From: Candidatus Dormiibacterota bacterium
GTDB taxonomy: Bacteria; Chloroflexota; Dormibacteria; UBA8260
Assembly: GCA_955652545.1 (NCBI GenBank)
Contig: CATPCA010000302.1
Span: 1 to 7,052 of the forward strand
Length of the DNA: 7,052 nt
Reading direction: 5' to 3'
Shown in pieces: positions 1-4,725 of the stretch. Positions within the stretch are counted from its first letter, which is position 1, and each line of letters begins with the position of its first letter. The position numbers were made by a program, and so were the translations under genes. Under the pieces are notes generated by a model. It did not search any database. It saw nothing but the letters and a program-made list of their open reading frames with translations, and was not told the origin of the DNA.

Positions 1-55
1 CGATCTTCAGGCTCGCTCCGTCCACGCCGCCGGTCATCGTCATCGTCGTCCACAT
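1..55 (-). CDS. Possible start of a gene running off the left edge (partial)
   Basis: On the minus strand an ATG at 55 opens a frame of 18 codons that is still open at the window edge; an in-frame GTG lies two codons upstream at 61. The visible residues begin MWTTMTMTGG and match no family I recognise. No clear ribosome binding site precedes either start. The start follows the stop of the candidate small ORF at 64-150 by a few bases, which would fit a coupled minus-strand pair. Third positions are almost all G or C, but the antisense plus frame shares the same third positions, so codon bias does not decide the strand. It may equally be the tail of a plus-strand gene or non-coding. Confidence 0.22.
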   Translation of the reverse strand, partial: MWTTMTMTGGVDGASLKI

Positions 56-63
56 GCCCACCG

Positions 64-150
64 TCAGAGGGCTGAGTGTTGGATTACCACGGGTGCCGTG
101 ACCATCACGGCGATCATCGCGAGGATCAGCTGCCACTCCGGCGCAGACAT
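64..150 (-). CDS. Candidate small single-pass membrane peptide (28 aa)
   Basis: An ATG at 150 on the minus strand opens a 28-codon frame. Its middle (about residues 7-23, beginning QLILAMIAVMV) is a hydrophobic stretch long enough for one membrane segment, after a short N-terminus with Glu and Trp. Codons 3-18 are nearly all G/C-ending, as in the clear genes of this window. It lies 81 bases downstream of the alpha-beta-barrel gene at 232-513, in the same frame as that gene, and just before another possible start at 55-61, so the three could be one minus-strand transcript. Against it, no Shine-Dalgarno motif precedes the ATG, it resembles no small membrane protein I can name, and an ORF of this length arises easily by chance in GC-rich DNA. 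Confidence 0.28.
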   Translation of the reverse strand: MSAPEWQLILAMIAVMVTAPVVIQHSAL

Positions 151-231
151 GTCACTTTGCGACAGTTCGGTGGCCCGAGGAAGGACATCGTGGCGCGGGC
201 CGCCATGGTGTCCCTCGAGGGCAGTCGCTTG

Positions 232-513
232 CTAGCGGGGGAGGTGCTCGTGCACGGGGAACTCGTGGATCTCCGGTGGACCCCCTGCAATGCCTGCGGC
301 GGCCATCCCAGGTCCGATGCGGTCTTCGGAGAACCGGTCGAAGTGCTCACGGGACTTCCAGAAGTCGAGAACGCCCCAACCGCCTTCCACCGGGCCGGAC
401 GAGTGAAAGATGAGTCCATCCGGGTGATTCGCGACCGGGTCGATCGCCGCCTGGAGCTTGTCGAACTGCTCGGCGGTGACGCCAGCCAGCTTGATTCGGA
501 TTCCTATGGCCAT
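232..513 (-). CDS. Dimeric alpha-beta-barrel (ABM-like) small protein, function unknown
   Basis: The product is 93 residues. I chose the ATG at 513 because AAAGGAGAGGA lies just upstream on the minus strand (about 517-528) at good spacing; the longer upstream frame has no such signal. The protein begins MAIGIRIKLAG, a beta strand, followed by an amphipathic helix (TAEQFDKLQAAI) and a second strand (GLIFHSSG). A GGWGVLDFW strand comes next, then a helix (SREHFDRFSEDRI) and a tail ending EIHEFPVHEHLPR. This beta-alpha-beta-beta-alpha order, the length and the GGWGV-DFW-S-E pattern fit the ferredoxin-like dimeric alpha-beta-barrel group that includes antibiotic-biosynthesis monooxygenases. Close relatives are annotated only as hypothetical. 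The histidines in the C-terminal strand could be functional, but I see no proven catalytic signature. It is probably cytosolic and homodimeric. It is likely the first gene of a minus-strand unit. Confidence 0.82.
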   Translation of the reverse strand: MAIGIRIKLAGVTAEQFDKLQAAIDPVANHPDGLIFHSSGPVEGGWGVLDFWKSREHFDRFSEDRIGPGMAAAGIAGGPPEIHEFPVHEHLPR

Positions 514-1015
514 AGTGTCCTCTCCTTTGATCTGACCAGCGATTTGCGCGCAGTGTAGTTGGCCCACGCGAGCACCGGGTAGCAGCTTGGTCCGGTCAGT
601 TCCGGTCTAGCCCTACCCCGGCAGGCGTTTGGCGAGAGCGCCATACATGCGCCGCCCAGCAGTCTGCCGTTGGACGGTGGCCTGGTGCTGAAGGCGCGGG
701 AGCCATGGCCACGGTCGTCCCGAGTCTTCTGCGCGGAGGACGGCACGCCTTGGGACGAGGCCGTACGCAGAAGCCGATTGCCGTGCACCCTATGCAGGTC
801 TCGCCGTGGGCAAGGGGCCGACGAGGGGGTGACTGGTGTTGGGGCACGCATCTGGCGTCGACCGCAGGGGCTTCGAGACAGGCGGCTTTGCGATTGGATT
901 GGAGACGAATCGCTCCGAGTTTTGCCAACCTGTACCACCTTGTAAGCTATGGCGGGAGCGAGATTCGACAGGGGATGCGCTGACGCGCGACCCTCTCTGC
1001 CGAGGAGGACTCGTT
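514..1015. other. Region of about 500 bases with no convincing gene
   Basis: Apart from the ribosome binding site of the alpha-beta-barrel gene (517-528) and that of the kinase (1002-1008), I see no supported gene here. Several frames of 90-145 codons are open on both strands, but they overlap each other. They are rich in Arg, Pro and Cys, lack ribosome binding sites and show no recognisable motifs, as expected for shadow frames in GC-rich DNA. One plus frame around 715-765 reads VFCAEDGTPWDEAVRR, which weakly recalls a segment found in tyrosine recombinases, but the catalytic residues do not follow. The stretch must hold the promoters of the two flanking, divergently oriented genes. I cannot identify their boxes. 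Confidence 0.5.
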
Positions 1016-1606
1016 TTGTCGCTCAAGGACGATGCGGACTTGATCCGGACGCGGCTGCTAGCAGCCAATCAGCTACAAGCTAATCGCCTGCAACTATTAG
1101 CGATCGATGGTCTTGGCGGTGCCGGCAAGTCAACGCTGGCGGAGGAGCTATTGCGCCTACTCCCAAATGCCAACGTCGTGCATATGGACGATTTCTACAG
1201 GCCGCTAGACGTGAAGATGCGACTTGAGCTGGACGCTGAAGGTGGATACCGAACGTACTTTGACTGGGAGCGGCTGGAAACGCAGGTGCTTCGCCCGCTT
1301 CGTCAGCAACGTGTCGCGCGCTATAAGCGATACGACTGGGGCTCACAGCATTTAGAGGAATGGCACGAGGTAGAGCCGACCGGAGTGGTACTGGTAGAGG
1401 GCGTCTATTCCTCCCGACCGGAACTGAGAGCCTATTACGATCTCGCGATCTGGGTAGATGTCGGGCGCGAAGAGCGGCTGAGGAGGCAGCGACTGCGCGC
1501 GCAAGAGGATGAAGAATGGATCAAAAGGTGGGACCAATCCGAGCTTTGGTACCAGACGAATCTCGATCCCGAACGCAACGCTGACATGATTGTTCGAGCC
1601 TGCTAG
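1016..1606 (+). CDS. Uridine-kinase-like P-loop NTPase
   Basis: I chose the TTG at 1016 because GAGGAGG (1002-1008) sits 7 bases upstream; this gives 196 residues, normal for bacterial uridine-kinase-like proteins. The longer frame back to an ATG at 836 adds an unconserved N-terminus and has no comparable signal. Walker A is GLGGAGKST (residues 32-40). HMDDFY (56-61) holds the acidic residues expected after the second strand in uridine kinase/phosphoribulokinase-type enzymes. VLVEGVYSSR (125-134) resembles the conserved Glu-Gly strand, DLAIWVDV (142-149) is a further core strand, and the Arg-rich helix at 151-161 looks like the lid. The likely role is ATP-dependent phosphorylation of a nucleoside or similar hydroxyl compound in the cytosol; the exact substrate cannot be read from sequence. 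Codon use differs from the right-hand operon: six CTA and two TTA leucine codons appear here, suggesting separate ancestry. No functional neighbour is apparent. Confidence 0.85.
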   Translation: MSLKDDADLIRTRLLAANQLQANRLQLLAIDGLGGAGKSTLAEELLRLLPNANVVHMDDFYRPLDVKMRLELDAEGGYRTYFDWERLETQVLRPLRQQRVARYKRYDWGSQHLEEWHEVEPTGVVLVEGVYSSRPELRAYYDLAIWVDVGREERLRRQRLRAQEDEEWIKRWDQSELWYQTNLDPERNADMIVRAC

Positions 1607-1657
1607 TGCAGCGGACCTGAGCTAATTGGGGGCAACAAGGAACACCGCTGGCAGGGA

Positions 1658-1846
1658 GTGGTACCGGAACTTCATCTCCGTTTAGAAGGACGCGCCAGAG
1701 TCGACGAATATCGTCGACTTATGGACGCCATCGTGAGCCTTTATCGACTTCGCGAGCAGCGCGGGCTCACGCAGGTCGACGTAGCGAAGGCCCTTCAGGT
1801 CACCCAAGGCAACGTGTCGCGCGTCGAGAACGCCGCAGACCTCTAA
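1658..1846 (+). pseudogene. Xre-family helix-turn-helix protein, C-terminally truncated
   Basis: From a GTG at 1658 the frame gives 62 residues. Residues 29-58 form a Cro/CI-type helix-turn-helix: YRLREQRGLTQ starts helix 1, VDVAKALQV is helix 2, TQGNVSRVE is the recognition helix, then ENAADL and a stop. In relatives of this type the protein normally continues after the DL with about 30-40 residues (a helix plus a short beta region). Here it ends at a TAA in CTC-TAA, and no other frame clearly resumes that tail. I therefore call it a truncated remnant, though a short functional binding domain is not excluded. The start is uncertain: the GTG has GGGA almost touching it, and an in-frame ATG at 1721 would leave 41 residues. 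The frame is open back to the kinase stop and in the same register. Such proteins often act as antitoxins or autoregulators, but no toxin gene is visible beside it. Confidence 0.6.
1699..1719. promoter_or_regulatory. Perfect 21-base palindrome, possible operator
   Basis: The 9-base arms AGTCGACGA and TCGTCGACT are exact inverted complements around a 3-base ATA centre. The palindrome lies inside the helix-turn-helix frame and ends one base before its in-frame ATG at 1721. If translation starts at that ATG, this would sit where an autoregulated Xre protein binds its own promoter. If it starts at the GTG at 1658, it is an internal palindrome that could still bind protein or form an RNA hairpin. 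The symmetry is seen directly; the regulatory role is inference. Confidence 0.4.
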
Positions 1847-2076
1847 CCGGTGGAACTCCCGAGCGGCGGTCGAGCTGCCTGACCGGAGCAGGGAATCGAG
1901 CGATGTGTCCATCCCTCTTCGCTGGTCGACCTACGATCGGTTGGCCGAACTCCCGCCATTCCTTTGGTAGTGGCGATGCCAACCCGGACAAATGCGCCCC
2001 GCCGCTCTCCGTGGACGACCCCTCGACGACCGTTCGAGCCGCGCCTACCGCCCTCCCCACGCGACTCCGGCGCTTT
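1847..2076. other. Non-coding stretch between HTH remnant and repeats
   Basis: I find no gene here. A frame shifted by one from the helix-turn-helix gene is open from about 1848 to a TAG near 1970, but its product (rich in Arg, Ser and Pro, ending AELPPFLW) matches nothing I know. A plus frame from 1903 runs into the tandem repeats and is explained by them. The stretch may be decayed mobile-element DNA. Confidence 0.45.
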
Positions 2077-2139
2077 GTGATCAGCGTGGACCGCCGTGTG
2101 ATCAGCGTGGCTTCCGGTGTGGTCAGCGTGGATCCCCGT
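2077..2139. repeat. Three tandem 21-base direct repeats
   Basis: Three head-to-tail units of exactly 21 bases occupy 2077-2097, 2098-2118 and 2119-2139. Each begins GTGATCAGCGTGG (the third has GTGGTCAGCGTGG) and ends with G plus T after a variable stretch of about six bases. The 13-base core is identical in the first two units and differs by one base in the third. Because 21 is a multiple of three, every frame across it shows a seven-residue repeat (VISVDRR-like in one frame), but the open frame stops at 2157 and has no start signal. Conserved cores with variable spacers fit an array of protein-binding sites rather than coding repeats. Confidence 0.9.
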
Positions 2140-2152
2140 GGAAATTGGTGCA
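2077..2152 (+). mobile_element. Possible terminal end of a lost IS21-like insertion sequence
   Basis: Insertion sequences of the IS21 family carry several short direct repeats, which bind the transposase, just inside ends that finish 5'-TG...CA-3'. Here three 21-base repeats are followed by GGAAATTGGTGCA, so a CA end could fall at 2151-2152. No istA or istB gene is visible on either side, so this would be an orphan end left by deletion. The identification rests only on repeat layout and the terminal dinucleotide. The array could instead be a regulator-binding cluster. Confidence 0.33.
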
Positions 2153-2200
2153 AGTAGTCGTGTAGGGGCCGTCTTCGACCTCTCCCGAATACAGAATTAA

Positions 2201-2251
2201 AGCAGTACCTTGCCAAGGTAAGGGTCGCGAGTTCGAGCCTCGTCTCCCGCT
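2201..2251 (+). pseudogene. 3' fragment of tRNA-Gly(GCC), likely attachment-site remnant
   Basis: The anticodon loop TTGCCAA (2210-2216, anticodon GCC at 2212-2214) is flanked by GTACC and GGTAA, four of five pairs. A five-base variable region GGGTC (2222-2226) follows. The T arm is GCGAG/CTCGT (2227-2231, 2239-2243, one G-T pair) around the loop TTCGAGC. The 3' acceptor strand is CTCCCGC (2244-2250), with T at 2251 as discriminator. This matches the 3' two-thirds of bacterial tRNA-Gly(GCC). Upstream there is no GCGGGAG partner and no D arm (only AAAGC-like sequence), and CCA is absent after 2251, so it cannot fold into a tRNA. Such fragments arise when an element integrates at the 3' end of a tRNA gene, leaving a duplicated tail at the far end. 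In this orientation the element would lie to the left and chromosomal backbone to the right. Confidence 0.8.
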
Positions 2252-2542
2252 GTCACTCCGTGTTTTGAATACGGAACGGTCCGGCTTCGGTCGACGTCGA
2301 CCGCCTCGCATCTCGCCGGAAGTAGCGTTCTAGGAACCTCTTATTCGTGATCACCCGCTGACCGCGTGCAACTCGGTTTCTTCACTCACGCGGCCACACT
2401 GCCGGCGCTCCTTGCGGCCTAGTGGATGGGCTCCGACGCCGGCACGATTCCGTGGAAGACGAAGGACGCGACCCAGGTCAACGGCGTCTGCACGGAAACA
2501 TGGGAGCAGGCGCTAGCCGATTCCCGTGGTCATACCTATCTC
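2252..2542. other. Gene-free spacer between tRNA fragment and cyclase gene
   Basis: I find no supported gene or RNA here. The plus frame from an ATG at 2426 has GC-rich third positions up to about 2542 (start MGSDAGTIPWKTKD), but it has no ribosome binding site, begins two codons after a stop, and then runs antisense through the cyclase gene. It could be a decayed gene piece. A 7-base inverted repeat (GCCGGCG at 2401-2407, CGCCGGC at 2437-2443) has a 29-base loop and no T-run, so it is not a convincing terminator for the minus-strand cyclase gene that ends at 2543. Confidence 0.45.
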
Positions 2543-3343
2543 TCAGAAGACCGCGTAGGTCTCGTCCGGGAGGTCGGCAATGAACATGTGCCCGGGTGCG
2601 TGGGCGATCGCCAGCGGCGGACGGCTGGCCAGCACGGCCGCCTGCGGCGTCACACCACATGCCCAGAACACCGGCACCTCACCCGGGTGCACCTCGACCG
2701 CGTCTCCGAAATCGGGATTGGCGAGGTCGCGGATTCCGAGACCCGCGGGGTCGCCCACCCACAGCGGGGCGCCGTGCACCGCCGGATAGCGCGCCGTGAC
2801 CGCCACCGCCGTCGCGACCTGGTCGGTCGGGATTGGGCGCATCGAGACCACTAGCGGTCCGGACACCCGACCGGCCGGCCGGCAGGCCCGATCGGTCACG
2901 AACATGGGCACGTTGCCACCGTGCTCCAGGTGGCGCACCGGCACTCCGGCGGAGATGAGCCCGCGTTCGAACGTGAAGCTGCAGCCGATGAGGAACGCGA
3001 CGAGGTCGTCGCGCCACACCGACCGGGCGTCGGTGACCTCGGCGCTGAGCTCGCCGTTGACATACACCCGATAGGCGGGAAGGTCGGTCCGGAGATCGGC
3101 TCCCGGCGCCAACTCGGTGGCGGCGGAGCCCGGCTCGGTCACGTCGAGGACAGGACAGGGTTTGGGGTTGCGCTGGGCGAACAGCAGCATGTCGTAGGCC
3201 CAGTCCGCGGGGACGGCGATGAGATTGGCCTGAACGTATCCATCACACCACCCTGCTGTCGTGGCCACCAGCCCCTCGCGGAAGCGGCTGCGCGCCGCTC
3301 GGGGTTGGAGCGCCGCGCCTTGCGTCGTGATGTCGGCCCTCAT
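2543..3343 (-). CDS. D-glutamate cyclase / DUF1445 family putative hydro-lyase
   Basis: The protein has 266 residues from the ATG at 3343. This start is preceded on the minus strand by GGGAGGAG at proper spacing; the upstream ATG at 3421 adds an unconserved leader and is rejected. The full-length family fold is represented by GYVQANL (35-41), [10 protein letters not shown] (63-72), [11 protein letters not shown] (88-98), [10 protein letters not shown] (117-126), MRPIP (168-172), [11 protein letters not shown] (189-199), [10 protein letters not shown] (225-234) and [13 protein letters not shown] (248-260). These are signature stretches of DUF1445, and length is as usual for the family. The mammalian mitochondrial homologue converts D-glutamate to 5-oxo-D-proline with loss of water; bacterial members are mostly uncharacterised. 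There is no signal peptide, so the protein is cytosolic. It diverges from the MFS-HyuA-HyuB operon across a 62-base spacer. That context suggests a joint role in metabolism of 5-oxoproline or a related cyclic amide; the exact substrate here is inferred. Confidence 0.9.
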   Translation of the reverse strand: MRADITTQGAALQPRAARSRFREGLVATTAGWCDGYVQANLIAVPADWAYDMLLFAQRNPKPCPVLDVTEPGSAATELAPGADLRTDLPAYRVYVNGELSAEVTDARSVWRDDLVAFLIGCSFTFERGLISAGVPVRHLEHGGNVPMFVTDRACRPAGRVSGPLVVSMRPIPTDQVATAVAVTARYPAVHGAPLWVGDPAGLGIRDLANPDFGDAVEVHPGEVPVFWACGVTPQAAVLASRPPLAIAHAPGHMFIADLPDETYAVF

Positions 3344-3405
3344 CGCGGTCTCCTCCCATCGATCCGCTTTCGCCGAGGAGTAGATGAGAGGATACTTCTC
3401 AAATC
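3344..3405. promoter_or_regulatory. Divergent promoter region with inverted repeat
   Basis: These 62 bases separate the cyclase gene from the transporter operon and must supply both promoters unless transcription enters from elsewhere. TGAGA (3385-3389) and TCTCA (3397-3401) are exact inverted complements around a 7-base centre and could be an operator. GATACT (3391-3396) resembles a -10 box for the plus strand, and TATCCT (complement of 3389-3394) resembles one for the minus strand, so a bound regulator would cover both. A good -35 is missing on either strand. If the plus -10 is real, transcription would begin at about 3403-3406, giving a nearly leaderless transporter mRNA. No regulator gene is visible next to it. 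Confidence 0.38.
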
Positions 3406-4725
3406 GTGAGCTCGGCCCCACTCGCGCCGATGTCCGCCGACCGCCACGGGCTGCTTAGCCTCGAGTGGTATCGGACACTCCCCGAGGGACGAACACGTCA
3501 CGCATTCTGGGCGTCCTACCTCGGCTACGCCCTGGACGCGTTCGACTTTCAGGCACTGTCGTTCGCCCTGGCCGGTATCATCGCCACCTTCTCGCTGTCG
3601 AATTCGCGGGCCGGCCTGGTTGCCACGGTCACGCTCGTCACCAGTGCCGTAGGCGGTGCCGTCGGTGGCATCCTCGCCGACCGCCTCGGCCGGGTCCGCA
3701 CCCTGATGATCACTGTGGCCGTGTTCAGCGTCTTCTCGGTCTTCTCCGGCCTGGCCCAGTCCTACGTGCAGCTTCTGATCTTCCGTGGCATCCAGGGCTT
3801 CGGCTTCGGCGGTGAGTGGGGTGCGGGCGCCGCGCTGATCGCCGAGGTGGCTCGACCAGAGCAGCGCGGCCGAGCCCTCGGCATCGTTCAGAGCTCCTGG
3901 GCGGTCGGCTGGGGCGCGATCGCGCTGCTCTACACGGTCATCTTCAGCCACATCAGTGCCACGACCGCCTGGCGGGTGATGTTCGTGCTGGGCGCCCTGC
4001 CGGCCCTGTTCATCCTCTTCCTCCGCCGCAGTGTCGACGAGCCCGCGGTCTTCGCCGAGCATCGGGCGCGCCGCGCCTCCAGTCCCGAGGAGACAGCCCG
4101 CGGGCGCGGGCTTCGACCGCTGTTCGACCTGTTCCAGCCGGAGTTGCTGCGCACCACCCTGCTCGCCTGCCTGCTCTCGATCGGTGCCCAGGGCGGCTAC
4201 TACTCGCTGTTCACCTGGCTGCCCACCTATCTCAAGGAGTCACATCACCTGGCCATCCTCTCGGTCGGCTCCTACCTGGCGGTGGTCATCGTCGGCGCCT
4301 TGTGCGGCTACCTGGTCGCCGCCTTCGCCCACGACGGGCTGGGGCACCGGCTCACGTTCATGATTTTTGCGCTCGCCTCCGCGCTCACCGTGGTCATCTA
4401 CACCCAGGTCTCCACGGGCGGTGGATCGCCACTCCTGCTCGGCCTTGGATTCCCGCTCGGCTTCTTCCCGTCAGGGATGTTCAGCGGCTTCGGCTCGTAC
4501 CTCGCCGAGCTCTACCCGACGCGGGCTCGCGGCGCCGGCCTCGGTTTCACCTACAACACCGGCCGTGGTCTGGGTGCGCTGTTCCCCTTCGTGATCGGAG
4601 TGGTGTCCGTGCCCCTGGGACTGGGTGTGGCGATCACCCTGGGGGCCTCCGCCTATGGCCTCTCCCTGCTGGCGCTGCTCGGCCTGCCGGAGACGAGCGG
4701 GATGGCGTTGACCGACACGGGCTGA
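3406..4725 (+). CDS. MFS transporter, sialate/lactate:H+ symporter-like (SHS/MHS type)
   Basis: The protein has 439 residues from the GTG at 3406. About twelve hydrophobic segments are split by a charged central loop (about 207-240), as in the major facilitator superfamily. ALDAFDFQ (42-49) in the first helix is the Asp-rich motif of organic-acid symporters, and [10 protein letters not shown] (87-96) is the loop 2-3 signature. [13 protein letters not shown] (127-139) marks helix 4, while [18 protein letters not shown] (370-387) is the late-loop motif typical of NanT/Jen-type carriers. It probably imports an organic anion with protons across the inner membrane. Substrate is not readable from sequence; the downstream HyuA/HyuB genes suggest a hydantoin, 5-oxoproline or related acid. 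The start is uncertain: GAGAGGAT ends about 14 bases upstream of the GTG, which is long, and an ATG at 3430 would remove eight residues. The TGA stop shares one base with the hyuA-type ATG. Confidence 0.9.
   Translation: MSSAPLAPMSADRHGLLSLEWYRTLPEGRTRHAFWASYLGYALDAFDFQALSFALAGIIATFSLSNSRAGLVATVTLVTSAVGGAVGGILADRLGRVRTLMITVAVFSVFSVFSGLAQSYVQLLIFRGIQGFGFGGEWGAGAALIAEVARPEQRGRALGIVQSSWAVGWGAIALLYTVIFSHISATTAWRVMFVLGALPALFILFLRRSVDEPAVFAEHRARRASSPEETARGRGLRPLFDLFQPELLRTTLLACLLSIGAQGGYYSLFTWLPTYLKESHHLAILSVGSYLAVVIVGALCGYLVAAFAHDGLGHRLTFMIFALASALTVVIYTQVSTGGGSPLLLGLGFPLGFFPSGMFSGFGSYLAELYPTRARGAGLGFTYNTGRGLGALFPFVIGVVSVPLGLGVAITLGASAYGLSLLALLGLPETSGMALTDTG

Noticed and set aside
952..958. GCGGGAG, complementary to the acceptor strand of the tRNA-Gly fragment
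   Set aside because: The following bases do not form a D arm and it lies 1.2 kb away, so it is not the missing tRNA 5' half.
2077..2139. CRISPR array
   Set aside because: The units are contiguous 21-mers with only about 6-8 variable bases each, far too short for spacers, and no cas genes are visible.
1800..2216. 138-residue minus-strand frame across the repeats
   Set aside because: Its repeated segments simply reflect the 21-base tandem units, it has no ribosome binding site, and it overlaps the tRNA fragment.
2401..2443. Inverted repeat GCCGGCG/CGCCGGC as terminator of the cyclase gene
   Set aside because: A 7-base stem with a 29-base loop and no following T-run on the minus strand is not a credible intrinsic terminator.
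3384..3458. 24-codon upstream ORF (ATG at 3384 after GAGGAG) overlapping the transporter start
   Set aside because: The spacing to GAGGAG is only about 4 bases, the product has no features, and nothing suggests a conserved leader peptide. It could be revisited if the frame is conserved.
3340..4062. 240-residue minus-strand frame antisense to the transporter
   Set aside because: It is a shadow frame of the MFS gene, rich in Glu, Gly, Asp and Arg, with no family motif.
3816..4724. Long in-frame extension upstream of hyuA, giving a 960-residue frame
   Set aside because: The first 303 codons run out of frame through the clear MFS gene and are Arg/Pro-rich nonsense. HyuA similarity begins exactly at the ATG at 4725.
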